Positions 1 through 8,106 of a stretch of DNA of 22,551 nt are shown here, piece by piece (within the stretch, counting starts at the first letter, position 1; each line of letters starts with the position of its first letter). The notes beneath the pieces are model-generated. The model ran no database searches. It was not told where the DNA came from and saw only the letters and a list, made by a program, of their open reading frames with translations. Made by a program: the position numbers and the translations under genes. This DNA comes from a virus, in the IMG/VR virus record IMGVR_UViG_3300035698_001790, positions 1 through 22,551 of that record. The stretch is one strand, 5' to 3'.

Positions 1-114
1 GTGGTTGTCGATGTCGATGTGGTTGGGGATGAAGTGGTCCCCGTTAAAGGGTTGGTTGTGGTTGTCGATGTCGATGTGGTTGGGGATGAAGTGGTCCCCG
101 TTAAAGGGTTGGTT
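1..114 (-). repeat. 57-bp perfect tandem repeat, two copies visible
   Basis: Positions 1-57 and 58-114 are identical base for base and the array may continue beyond the window. The period is 19 codons, so the repeat keeps the reading frame of the PKD-like protein and encodes a Thr/Ser/Pro linker (core NPLTGTTSSPTTSTS). Perfect identity, including third codon positions, points to recent duplication. Confidence 0.95.
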
Positions 115-407
115 GTAGTCGCAAATATATCTATGTCAATACTATCATATACACTTGAGTTTGTATGGCCTTCTTCAAATGCCGTTATGGAAACTGTGTA
201 TTCACCAGGGGCATTATATGTATGGTGGAGACCGACTGCGGACACGTTGTCTTCACCTGTCCCATCTCCATAAGATATTATATAAGAGACGTAATATTTG
301 CCAGAAAGATCTACAAAATCAATTGATACACTTAGAGGTTCATATCCAAAATATGGATCAACTACAATATATGAATAATCAGGCGCTAATGATGTTGTCG
401 TTATCAT
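1..407 (-). CDS. PKD-like domain protein with Ser/Thr-rich repeat tail (3' end outside window)
   Basis: The gene starts at 407 and reads leftward off the window, so only the first 135 residues are visible. Residues about 15-95 look like a PKD-type immunoglobulin-like fold: a YGDGTGED turn at 46-53, then HHTYNAPGEYTVSITA at 61-76, which matches the WGDG...H.Y..PG.Y.V pattern of PKD domains. From about residue 97 the chain becomes almost only Thr, Ser, Pro, Asn and Gly, in two identical 19-residue units. The start is fixed by a stop codon two codons upstream. That stop belongs to the lectin-like gene before it, which is in the same frame. PKD domains mediate protein or carbohydrate contacts on virion surfaces, so a fibre or adhesin role is inferred. 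No NTAAATA element precedes it, and it is probably co-transcribed with its upstream neighbour. Confidence 0.75.
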   Translation of the reverse strand, partial: MITTTSLAPDYSYIVVDPYFGYEPLSVSIDFVDLSGKYYVSYIISYGDGTGEDNVSAVGLHHTYNAPGEYTVSITAFEEGHTNSSVYDSIDIDIFATTTNPLTGTTSSPTTSTSTTTTNPLTGTTSSPTTSTSTT

Positions 408-410
408 ATA

Positions 411-1223
411 TTATAGTATATTACTTAATGTTGAAAATGTGGTGTCTGCATTGTTGGGTAGGATTGATATATAATTAATGGTTTCAGTCGTCGCGTCTTC
501 ATTAGACCCTTGTGTGTGGAAGTTTTTAAGATATAATGTTGATGGTGTTATAGCAGAACTTGAGATTGGAGAGCAAAAGGTAACGCCAGAGTAAACTGTG
601 GTGTTAGAGATTGCATCAAACGATGATAGAGATACTCTAATTAGAGTAGTATATGTTAAATCTAATGATTGTTTGTCGATATAAAGAGATTTACTCGCTT
701 TGGAAATTCTAAATCTAAGGGTTTGATAATTCTTAATTGCTGATGTTAAGAAAAATGTGGTGTCTAATGCCGATAATTCGATATTCAGAGCAAGGGAATC
801 ATTAGAATCTCTTATTATAAGAGAGTTTGGTTTAACTTGATCAATACCAACGCCATCATATGTCTCACTGGAGAGGGCAAAATATCCAGTAGTGTCAAAT
901 GCGATGCCCAAAACGCCAACAGTCTCATTCCCAGATAGCACATATGGGTCATATGTTAGTCTTGTGCCCGTATCAGATAGTAAAATATTACCATCTTCGT
1001 CCTTTAAGTAGTCTAAGTTGCCCAAATAGCCCAATCTGGTTCCCGGAATACCACTGGATAAGGTTATTCCAGTGGTTAAAAAGGTTACAAATCCATGTTC
1101 AGATCCAGTTAGGGCAAATGAAAAGCTCCAAGTAATGTCCCAGTGTGTATTACAGGGCAAATTTCCATTTATAAACCCATAATACTTAGCATTAACTGGT
1201 AGAACGACATCGGAGGGATACAT
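411..1223 (-). CDS. Concanavalin A/L-type lectin-like virion protein
   Basis: A 270-residue protein. Residues 31-70 (TWSFSFALTG, then HGFVTFLT, then GIPGTRLGYLG) and 104-111 (VLGIAFDT) follow the order of L-type lectin strands, where a GFAFFL-type strand and a GGxLGL loop precede a VAVEFDT strand. A jelly-roll carbohydrate-binding fold is therefore likely, although overall similarity is weak and I cannot run a profile search. The C-terminal part (about 150-270) is unassigned and beta-rich. It lies in the fibre cluster: its start codon overlaps the end region of the upstream fibre gene (stop at 1225-1227), and its own stop lies four bases before the next start. I infer binding to a host surface glycan. 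An alternative is a LamG-type structural decoration. Confidence 0.6.
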   Translation of the reverse strand: MYPSDVVLPVNAKYYGFINGNLPCNTHWDITWSFSFALTGSEHGFVTFLTTGITLSSGIPGTRLGYLGNLDYLKDEDGNILLSDTGTRLTYDPYVLSGNETVGVLGIAFDTTGYFALSSETYDGVGIDQVKPNSLIIRDSNDSLALNIELSALDTTFFLTSAIKNYQTLRFRISKASKSLYIDKQSLDLTYTTLIRVSLSSFDAISNTTVYSGVTFCSPISSSAITPSTLYLKNFHTQGSNEDATTETINYISILPNNADTTFSTLSNIL

Positions 1224-1224
1224 T

Positions 1225-1818
1225 TTAGTAATTTATTAGTAATGTAATATTAGCATCGGTCTTACTTCCATCTGAACTTAATACTACTACGTCGCAAGAC
1301 GAATTATTTATGGTTAAGGTCCGAGATTGATACCCTACAGCGTCCAAACCGACGATTTGCGTGGTTGCAATAAGGTTAGATGTAGGTAAACTGCCGTAAG
1401 TGAACCTATAATGGCCCGCAGATAGACGAGACGAGGTTGTAATATTCTGACTGAATTCTGCGGATGCTCCACTTAGACCATTATATTTGACATAAATTGG
1501 CGTATGTAGATTTGCAAGAGGTCTCCAATCGGTCAAATTTGTACCATCACCTTCGATAATAGTATATAGGGTATTATTTTGCGTATTATATCCCATATCC
1601 CCTGAAGTTGAAGGGGAAAGAGTAGTTAAATCGGGAGAAAATCCTTTGAATAGATTTCCAACTAATACGCCACCGGGAGAAAATCCATCTCCTACGTACA
1701 TTCTGAATGTGTCCGTGGTGAATCCCGGTTCTCCTGACTTAAGAACTATGTTTAAGCGTTCGGAATCTGATCCTTGGCGGAAAAGAGGTTGAATGATTGT
1801 ATCTTGTAGAATTTCCAT
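1225..1818 (-). CDS. Short tail-fibre protein with phage fibre N-terminal domain
   Basis: A 197-residue protein. Residues 15-52 follow the pattern RxGSDSER, then LKSGEPGFTTDTFRMYVGDG, then GG. This is the arrangement of the N-terminal adaptor domain found in many phage fibre and tropism-determinant proteins, with an L..GE..f.tDT....GdG core. A low-complexity middle and a beta-rich end follow. The next gene upstream carries the same N-terminal pattern, so the two look like paralogues. The TAA of that upstream gene lies eight bases before this start, and a degenerate CTAAAATA occupies the gap. Attachment to the baseplate or tail tip is inferred from the domain. Confidence 0.65.
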   Translation of the reverse strand: MEILQDTIIQPLFRQGSDSERLNIVLKSGEPGFTTDTFRMYVGDGFSPGGVLVGNLFKGFSPDLTTLSPSTSGDMGYNTQNNTLYTIIEGDGTNLTDWRPLANLHTPIYVKYNGLSGASAEFSQNITTSSRLSAGHYRFTYGSLPTSNLIATTQIVGLDAVGYQSRTLTINNSSCDVVVLSSDGSKTDANITLLINY

Positions 1819-1826
1819 GTGTTATT

Positions 1827-2924
1827 TTAGTATGCGAAGATTGGAATCGCGAATCTACCGATAGATTCGCCGGTTCTTGAAGTCGTATTGCCTTCAAATG
1901 TGATCCATCCTGCGGACGAGAGGGACACTGTGGCCCCGCTTGAGTCCGTTGCGGTAAAGTTGGTAAGCTGGATGCTAGAAGGTGATCCTGTGAGGGTGTG
2001 AGAGGGTACACCGTTGAATATAGCGGAGAGAGAATTGTTAGAATTGGTGGTCGAATTACCAGTTAAGGTGTCGTAAATTGACGATTGATGGTTGAAAATT
2101 CTACCATTTTTGTCAACATACATTTTACTCCATTCGGGAGACCCAGAAGCGGATGCATATTCTGTTAATGATAGTTGTTTAGATGCATTCAATTCAACTG
2201 AAAGGTCATCGACATTTATACTAAGAGTAGACAGGGGATCAACGCCCGCTGTGATATTTAATCCATCTCCAATCCATTGATTGTTAAGATTAAGCGACAA
2301 TTTATTACCATAATATTTAAAATATTGGTCATTTGTGTCGAGAGTAATGGTCGAAGAACTAATTCCATTGTATCCACCAATAAGACCACCACTTAGTGCT
2401 GTAGCGTTAATATCAGCGGCTCCAATACCACCAGACTTGACATTTAATTTATTTGCGGAGAGTTCAAGTGATTTTGTATTGTAATCCACTTGTAAAACGC
2501 CAGATTCAATCTTTAATCCATTAAAAACCGTATTTGGGTCAAGATGGACCGCAGATAATGCACTATTAGAGATAGTAAGAGTGTTTAGAGCATCATATGT
2601 GAAAATTGTAGTGTCAATTTTGGTTCCAACATTGGCCCAAGATGTGATATCTGAATAATCTGTAGCCGTTAATTGATAGAATAGATTATTGACATTTACC
2701 AAATCCCCAATTTGCGCATTAATTTCAGATAGATTATAATAATTCGTAAGTAGGGGGTGAACTTTAGCGGCAATAGATATACCTCCGAGAGTTGTTCCCG
2801 TTCCTACAAACACTCGTTTGGTGTCAACGGTATATATAATATTACCTTGGTCGAAAACTACTAGTTTTCGTTGTGTGTCACTACCCCTACGGGCTTTAGT
2901 TTTTGTAATTGTAATCCCAGGCAT
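1827..2924 (-). CDS. Tail-fibre protein, longer paralogue with same N-terminal domain
   Basis: A 365-residue protein. Residues 11-49 (ARRGSDTQRK, then a YTVDTKRVFVGTGTTLGG segment) match the fibre N-terminal domain of the following gene, and in both this is followed by a GD..N..N.LY-type segment. Residues about 90-290 are rich in Ser, Asn, Leu and Gly with short repeating beta-strand segments (LSANKLNV, KLSLNLNNQ, KQLSLTEYA), typical of an elongated trimeric fibre shaft. The C-terminus ends in aromatic and hydrophobic residues (GRFAIPIFAY), as fibre tips often do. It starts five bases after the collar-domain gene. I infer a receptor-binding or side-fibre role from composition and neighbours. 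Confidence 0.65.
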   Translation of the reverse strand: MPGITITKTKARRGSDTQRKLVVFDQGNIIYTVDTKRVFVGTGTTLGGISIAAKVHPLLTNYYNLSEINAQIGDLVNVNNLFYQLTATDYSDITSWANVGTKIDTTIFTYDALNTLTISNSALSAVHLDPNTVFNGLKIESGVLQVDYNTKSLELSANKLNVKSGGIGAADINATALSGGLIGGYNGISSSTITLDTNDQYFKYYGNKLSLNLNNQWIGDGLNITAGVDPLSTLSINVDDLSVELNASKQLSLTEYASASGSPEWSKMYVDKNGRIFNHQSSIYDTLTGNSTTNSNNSLSAIFNGVPSHTLTGSPSSIQLTNFTATDSSGATVSLSSAGWITFEGNTTSRTGESIGRFAIPIFAY

Positions 2925-2929
2925 ATAAA

Positions 2930-3565
2930 TTAGGCGGTTCTTTTGAATACATACATACCAAAGGTGGGAGGAAGATTATTATGTGCTAGTCCTCCTCCTG
3001 TCGATGCGGTGGTGGAATTTGTTTGTTCGATGGCACCACCAGCGGCGGCTTTATTATTAATTATTACACTCGCAGCCGGAATAGATGGGTCCGGATTATC
3101 ATCTTCATCATATTGTAAGTATAGAGGGGCGTGAACGTGGGCTGGTAATTCTGCTTCGGTCAAAGTGTGGGCATATTCTCCGGTAGTATTATTGCCCGAT
3201 ACAACAGTGCCAGCAAGCCCATTTTTATCTGTGGTCGATCCAACGCCAGCAATAAATCTACCAATTGCAATTTGTTCCCAGGTTCCGCCTAATGTCGTTG
3301 CTGGATTAATTGAAAGAACGGAAAAGTAAACGGAACCAATTGGATAAATTGCATTAATTAAAGTTAAACCATTAACAATTAGGTTGTCTAGTGTGAGAGG
3401 TCCACATATGGTGGCACCTTCACACGCTCTACCCAGTTTTAGAGAGGATTTATTTCCTAGTCCATCGTAGATATCTTCTTGTCCAGTCACGGGAAGTTCT
3501 TCGGCATTTGAATGGAGAAGTCCATCATAGTCGTCATCAATATATTTGTCGGTAAGGGCACTCAT
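2930..3565 (-). CDS. Tail-collar domain protein (gp10/gp12-type C-terminal domain)
   Basis: A 211-residue protein. Residues 73-104 read IYPIGSVYFS, then NPAT, then GGTWEQIAIGRF, and residues 133-145 read HTLTEAELPAHVH. The protein ends HNNLPPTFGMYVFKRTA. This is the phage tail-collar signature seen in short tail fibres and in the C-terminal domain of T4 gp10/gp12-like proteins. The HxH pair in PAHVH corresponds to the family's conserved histidines, which bind metal in T4 gp12. The N-terminal 60 residues (DGLLHSN, then DIYDGLGNKSSLKLG) form a separate attachment segment. The start is preceded by a CTAAATA element. The position at the head of the fibre sub-cluster fits an adaptor that holds the fibres encoded after it. 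Confidence 0.85.
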   Translation of the reverse strand: MSALTDKYIDDDYDGLLHSNAEELPVTGQEDIYDGLGNKSSLKLGRACEGATICGPLTLDNLIVNGLTLINAIYPIGSVYFSVLSINPATTLGGTWEQIAIGRFIAGVGSTTDKNGLAGTVVSGNNTTGEYAHTLTEAELPAHVHAPLYLQYDEDDNPDPSIPAASVIINNKAAAGGAIEQTNSTTASTGGGLAHNNLPPTFGMYVFKRTA

Positions 3566-3572
3566 TTTATAA

Positions 3573-3579
3573 TATTTAG
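3573..3579 (-). promoter_or_regulatory. Late-promoter-like CTAAATA
   Basis: CTAAATA on the minus strand lies seven bases before the ATG of the tail-collar gene, in the short gap after the 587-residue gene. It is one of eleven such elements in the window and resembles the T4 late promoter TATAAATA. Confidence 0.6.
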
Positions 3580-3599
3580 TAGGTTTATTTGTTTTTCAA

Positions 3600-5363
3600 T
3601 CATTTCGGAATAAGTTTTGTTTGAATGTTCGAAATTGTTGTTAAGATTCTCTGGATGGTGATGACATTGATTGTTTCGTTTCCATTTACAAGAAGAGTCG
3701 CCATGTCAGTCTCCACTTCTTGGAGGGTATCGACAAACACCGAATATTCAGAGAATGTATACTTGCCCTCTGCATTAGTTAGGAGGTTGAGGGTGTCTTT
3801 CAAGAGGTTGGAGAGGATGGAATTTAGATATAGTCCAATGGAGGAGTCCGATTGATTCAGTCCAGTGAAGTATTTTGCCAGATTCGTCGGAACTATTGAA
3901 GAGATATAGTCTGTGATTGGTTGCTTCAAGGCATATAGGCGGCCATAATTATGTAATATCATATACATATTGCCAAATCTCGTAGTTTCAGAAATTGTTA
4001 GAACATTAAAGTTATTGGATGCGTATTCTCCTGAATTAAATTTAATTTTAATTAAATTAAACTTCTCTCTGGCATTTGAAAATTTATACTTATTGAAGTA
4101 TAGAAGCTCGCCCTGTTCCATTCTACCCATTGGATATTCTGGATTTGATATACTTCGGGTTTGGACTTCTGTTTGAGTATAGAGGTATATTTGATCTGAG
4201 TCAACATTACTAAACTTAATCTTATACCAATCGGATACATTTATACTTTGTAGCGTATTATGAACGAATGATGTCGGGTCTTGGCCAAATATCATCAATA
4301 ATTTTACTTCTCCTTCAGAACTATGTAGGAGTGCGACATCATCGGTGAAGGGGGACACGTCAACATCTAATATTTCCCCAACGTCGTAGGTTGATAGGTA
4401 TATTTGTTGATATACAGTATTGGAATATTTGTTCACCAACGATAAAACATTATCAGATACGGCAGTTCTGATATTTTTGCCGAACTTTATGAGTTCCGGG
4501 TTGTTGTCGTTTAGAGTGTGGTATTTGGAGTTGAACTTATAATGGGCCTCTCCGAACTTATAGTGCATTTGGCTTATAATATGTTCAAATGTGGTGGTGG
4601 GAGTGAGAGATATTTGATCTAGAAGTGGCAAGTTCTCACATTCGTCATAGTTCGATGAGTCGTAAATCCGAATAAAATCATTATTGACAATAAAGATTCG
4701 AGAATTGTCAATGTCATTGTGTATATTGTATGTATAATCAGGAGACAGTCCGTATTTTGGGTGGAGATCTTTCGTATATATGATCTTCAATTCATTCGGT
4801 TGGGCGAATGCGCCAGTTAAGACGTAATCATAGTCCCCAGTAGAGCAGATATACTTAAACTCTTCATCAGAATTGACGAAAAGTGCTCCAGTTTTGATAG
4901 TGTCTAAAAACTCCCACCCAGAATATGAAGAAAATGGTTCGATATGGCTATAGTGCTGCTTACTAACCATATTATCCGAAGTGGAATACACCCCATAATA
5001 CAAATTATCATTCTTTTCAAAATTATAAATAGTTGGATTTGGGATATTGAACCCCTTAAAACACTGAAGGTTGTTATTATTAACCGAATTTGTCAAAGTT
5101 TCCAATCCTTGGATGTTGAAGATGTCAAAGGTGTTTGAATAATATGGTGTTATTTGGGGGGTATTTTCATATGAAGTGTCAAACTCCATTTCATTGGAAA
5201 AAAGATCTCCCATGAATGTATCTTTGTAGGCTAATTCTTCTGAGTCTGGGTTGAAAAATCGTTCGGTGTATGGTACGTTGTCAACTATATGAAAAAAGCC
5301 AACATAATTTTCTCCATTTAGGGTTAATGCCCCCCCATCGGTATACTTAAAATAGCTTTTCAT
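3600..5363 (-). CDS. Unrecognised large virion protein (587 aa)
   Basis: I do not recognise a family with confidence. The first 55 residues (YFKYTDGGALTLNGENYVGFF, then a PYTERFF and KDTFMGDLF segment) form a compact motif region that may be an assembly or attachment domain. The body is rich in Tyr, Asn, Ser and Asp and beta-like, with propeller-like stretches around 280-420. The last 110 residues are more helical (ILSNLLKDTLNLLTNAEGKY, then a C-terminal helix of Ile/Thr/Leu). No signal peptide or membrane segment is visible. Its ATG overlaps the stop of the 747-residue gene by one base (TAATG), implying translational coupling. Size, composition and position between baseplate-like and fibre genes support a structural role in baseplate or tail. 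Confidence 0.6.
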   Translation of the reverse strand: MKSYFKYTDGGALTLNGENYVGFFHIVDNVPYTERFFNPDSEELAYKDTFMGDLFSNEMEFDTSYENTPQITPYYSNTFDIFNIQGLETLTNSVNNNNLQCFKGFNIPNPTIYNFEKNDNLYYGVYSTSDNMVSKQHYSHIEPFSSYSGWEFLDTIKTGALFVNSDEEFKYICSTGDYDYVLTGAFAQPNELKIIYTKDLHPKYGLSPDYTYNIHNDIDNSRIFIVNNDFIRIYDSSNYDECENLPLLDQISLTPTTTFEHIISQMHYKFGEAHYKFNSKYHTLNDNNPELIKFGKNIRTAVSDNVLSLVNKYSNTVYQQIYLSTYDVGEILDVDVSPFTDDVALLHSSEGEVKLLMIFGQDPTSFVHNTLQSINVSDWYKIKFSNVDSDQIYLYTQTEVQTRSISNPEYPMGRMEQGELLYFNKYKFSNAREKFNLIKIKFNSGEYASNNFNVLTISETTRFGNMYMILHNYGRLYALKQPITDYISSIVPTNLAKYFTGLNQSDSSIGLYLNSILSNLLKDTLNLLTNAEGKYTFSEYSVFVDTLQEVETDMATLLVNGNETINVITIQRILTTISNIQTKLIPK

Positions 5364-7606
5364 TATTTGTTATTTTCAAATTTGATCTCAGATAGCTCAG
5401 AGTTGACTGGCACGTCTATAAGATTATTTGTGAGTGTTTCGATAAGGCCCGCTTGGATATCGGCATTGGTTATATCGGTATTTTTGATGATGATATTCAC
5501 CTTATTAGATTTGAAGAGAGAAGAACCGGATGCGCTCTGGAGATGTTCGATATTATCAGAGCTATTCCTCATACCACATGGCAATGCGATGTATATGTCA
5601 TTAATTGCCATCTTTCCATCGATCATAGGCTTAATGAATGCTAAATTCTGGTCTGTGGAGTCTGCTATGATGTATGGTGTAGTTATATAGGTCGTTTCCT
5701 CAAGTAGATTAGTTACAACGTCTCCTTGGTATATGAAGAAATCTCCATATAGTAGCTGTTTGTAAATATACTGATATCTTGGGATTTCGAAAGATTTGAT
5801 AATAGATGTATTCAAGAAGAAGAACGACTCTCCGGTGATCCCATCGACAGAACATAGAACGAAATTGTTCTTCAAACTCTTAATATTTCCACTTTCGGTC
5901 CAAGTTGTGGTTGTTCCATTGCTAGAATCGAAGATTTTTAGAGTTATAATGAGCGTTTGGCCAGTTTTACTGATCGATATTCCGCTGTCGAGTGCATTTC
6001 TTTCGCTTTGAACTGTCCAATTTTTGGCATCGCCATCAAAATAGAACCCAATGGTGTATTTATTGGCCTTATTTATAGTTTTGAAGTAATTGACTGGTTG
6101 CGTCGCATTGAAACCTGTGCAGAATGTAAAGGCAGATGATAGAGACGGGAAAATGGTGGTTGATATCCGTTCATAGAGATACGTTTCGTTTGCAGAAAAG
6201 GTCAGATCGCTCTTTTTGTCGAAAAACTTTCGAAGTGTGACCGATTCCTCTAATTCGCTATTTGAATTGATCAAAGATTCGATATAATCGTCATATGTTG
6301 GGGAGATTGGGCCATATGCGGTAATTGCGGCCTCTTTTTCAATTAAATCGGGATAATAGTATCTATCAATCCAGATGTTGTCTGATGAAGATGGGGAGCC
6401 TGATAGCCAAGTGCAAAGGATGTATTGGGCCTCTAAATTTTCGTCTTTCGAGATGTGGTATACCTTATCTGCGTATTGGGGTGTTGGATATGCGAATGAT
6501 CCAGAATATTTGAATGTCGTATCGTTAATATTGAGTGTAGAATATGGGAAAATTGATGAGGGCGCGAGGACTAAGGTGCTACCGGGGGTGATCCTATAGT
6601 GTTTATTGTAAAACACATAATTGAGTTCTAGTTCGTCGGTGTTCTCTTCTGTGATATCTTCGAATATTGAGGTATATTCTCGCAAATCCGCCGAGTGTTC
6701 TGAAATTGGGCCACTGGTGAGCAATGTGTTCGCACAGGAGAACACATCTCCTTGTAATAATTGATTTTTGAGGATGATCGGGGATAATATACTTCCATTC
6801 AGAGGCTTGTGTAATAGTATATTGTTTTTTAGGTCGAAAATACTATTGTCTTTGTCTATCTGATTGCTGTTGGTATATGCAATGAACGAAGTATTATTCG
6901 TTGCATTGACGGTTGTGAATATACTTCGAGAAAGAACAAAAGGGGTGGATAGGTATGTTATAATATTTGGTTGGAGGACCAAGCTATTACCATATTTTAT
7001 GAGGATGTAGTTTGTAGTTTCAGTCCGCTTGAAGAACAACATAGAATTTGTCGCCTCGGAAAACATATAGTCAAAATCGTGAGGATTGATGTCTGATGTT
7101 GTGGGGATCAGTTTTTCGAGCACAAACGATATGTTATTGTCGGTATTTGATATTAGGTAATATTTACGATATTTTTTGGTGAAGTATATCCTACATTTAT
7201 TGTTTTTGTGAATCTCTAAATTGAAATGGGTGTCGTCGTTGGTTACAGTTGAGAATGTGGCCGACCCATAATTATTATATTCCGAATATCTGTCCACATC
7301 TTTGTACGCCTCTGCGTCGGCAGGCGAGAATTGGAGAAAATCTAGTCCATATTTTATCTCGGTTCTAATATTAGACGATGGGAGGATGGATTTACCATAT
7401 GTGAATCCAGAATTGAATAGAATATTGTCGGATAGATAAAAGTTGGAGTAATTTTTCGTCTTGACATCTACTAAATCAGTAAAACACGCAGGAAAATTAA
7501 CACTAAGACCTCCAGAATATGATCTCTTAAATTGCTTTACGTCAACATTGTCCATGGTAGTAGACAATGTTGGCGATTCTATAGATGATAGTGAAATAAT
7601 TACCAC
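5363..7606 (-). CDS. Unrecognised large virion protein (747 aa), probable GTG start
   Basis: There is no clear family match. The N-terminal 60 residues (KRSYSGGLSVNF, then VDVKTKNYSNFYLSDNILFN) resemble an attachment region, and most of the rest is beta-rich. About residues 480-600 contain KYTIGFYFDGDAKNW and a following SFFFLN strand, which could be a LamG/concanavalin-like sandwich (weak evidence). The chosen start is GTG at 7604-7606, because TTAAATA with an ATTTT spacer sits directly before it, exactly as before the 298-residue fibre gene. Otherwise the first ATG would be 17 codons inside. It starts nine bases after the PKD-like gene and is followed with a one-base overlap by the 587-residue gene. 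A virion structural role is inferred. Confidence 0.6.
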   Translation of the reverse strand: MVIISLSSIESPTLSTTMDNVDVKQFKRSYSGGLSVNFPACFTDLVDVKTKNYSNFYLSDNILFNSGFTYGKSILPSSNIRTEIKYGLDFLQFSPADAEAYKDVDRYSEYNNYGSATFSTVTNDDTHFNLEIHKNNKCRIYFTKKYRKYYLISNTDNNISFVLEKLIPTTSDINPHDFDYMFSEATNSMLFFKRTETTNYILIKYGNSLVLQPNIITYLSTPFVLSRSIFTTVNATNNTSFIAYTNSNQIDKDNSIFDLKNNILLHKPLNGSILSPIILKNQLLQGDVFSCANTLLTSGPISEHSADLREYTSIFEDITEENTDELELNYVFYNKHYRITPGSTLVLAPSSIFPYSTLNINDTTFKYSGSFAYPTPQYADKVYHISKDENLEAQYILCTWLSGSPSSSDNIWIDRYYYPDLIEKEAAITAYGPISPTYDDYIESLINSNSELEESVTLRKFFDKKSDLTFSANETYLYERISTTIFPSLSSAFTFCTGFNATQPVNYFKTINKANKYTIGFYFDGDAKNWTVQSERNALDSGISISKTGQTLIITLKIFDSSNGTTTTWTESGNIKSLKNNFVLCSVDGITGESFFFLNTSIIKSFEIPRYQYIYKQLLYGDFFIYQGDVVTNLLEETTYITTPYIIADSTDQNLAFIKPMIDGKMAINDIYIALPCGMRNSSDNIEHLQSASGSSLFKSNKVNIIIKNTDITNADIQAGLIETLTNNLIDVPVNSELSEIKFENNK

Positions 7607-7611
7607 AAAAT

Positions 7612-7618
7612 TATTTAA
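7612..7618 (-). promoter_or_regulatory. Late-promoter-like TTAAATA
   Basis: TTAAATA on the minus strand lies five bases before the GTG of the 747-residue gene. It overlaps the TAA stop of the preceding 163-residue gene (7615-7617). The string TTAAATAATTTT followed by the start codon is identical to that before the 298-residue fibre gene, which supports the GTG start. Confidence 0.6.
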
Positions 7619-8106
7619 CGCCGCGCTGTCACCATTTCAACTAAACCTTTGTCGGTTCGTAATTGGTATTCCAATTTATTGCCAACTATATTCACATTTT
7701 CAATAGAGATGCGCCCCATGGACTCTATCTTATCATAGGTTTTTAATTCAATCGGGACTCTAAAATGCGAAGATTCTCCATTTGAATAGTATGCCACCAA
7801 TTGGAGCGTCATATTTTTATATACTGCTGTAGGGGATGGAGTATATTCGTGGGTGTGTAAATCAATAAAAATGGGATTGTAGGTGTAGAACAACAATGCA
7901 TTGTCATAGTGGGACCCATAGATATTATTGTCTTTGGTTTCAGATGTTCCATCTCCCCAATTTATCTTTACATAGATGGGAATAACATCATTGTATAGAT
8001 TTTCCAGATTTAGTGTTACGATTGTATTATCGTTCAACTCTTGCTGACCCAACAGTTCAATGTGATTAGTTGAGGATGATGATAATGCGATGGTGAGAGT
8101 GTTCAT
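7615..8106 (-). CDS. Small PKD-like domain virion protein (163 aa)
   Basis: Residues 45-56 (YVKINWGDGTSE) carry the WGDGT turn of PKD-type domains. After an insertion the usual H.Y strand follows (HEYTPSP) and then a TLQLVAYYSNGE strand. The single domain spans about residues 25-120. The last 40 residues (ESMGRISIENVNIVGNKLEY) form another beta segment. Its start overlaps the stop of the 884-residue gene (ATGA). A GAGGA Shine-Dalgarno-like sequence lies nine bases upstream, one of the few clear ones in the window. It is probably a small decoration or adaptor of the neighbouring large structural protein; the exact role is unknown. Confidence 0.65.
   Translation of the reverse strand: MNTLTIALSSSSTNHIELLGQQELNDNTIVTLNLENLYNDVIPIYVKINWGDGTSETKDNNIYGSHYDNALLFYTYNPIFIDLHTHEYTPSPTAVYKNMTLQLVAYYSNGESSHFRVPIELKTYDKIESMGRISIENVNIVGNKLEYQLRTDKGLVEMVTARR

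Noticed and set aside
1-273. Plus-strand open frame at the left edge with a VVVDVDVVGDEVV repeat
   Set aside because: It is the antisense reading of the Thr/Ser repeat and PKD domain of the minus-strand gene; the PKD signature is only on the minus strand.
4032-4062. AT-rich near-palindrome of TTTAAT/ATTAAA units
   Set aside because: It encodes Ile/Lys/Phe codons in the 587-residue gene and is explained by base composition; there is no sign of an origin or binding site.
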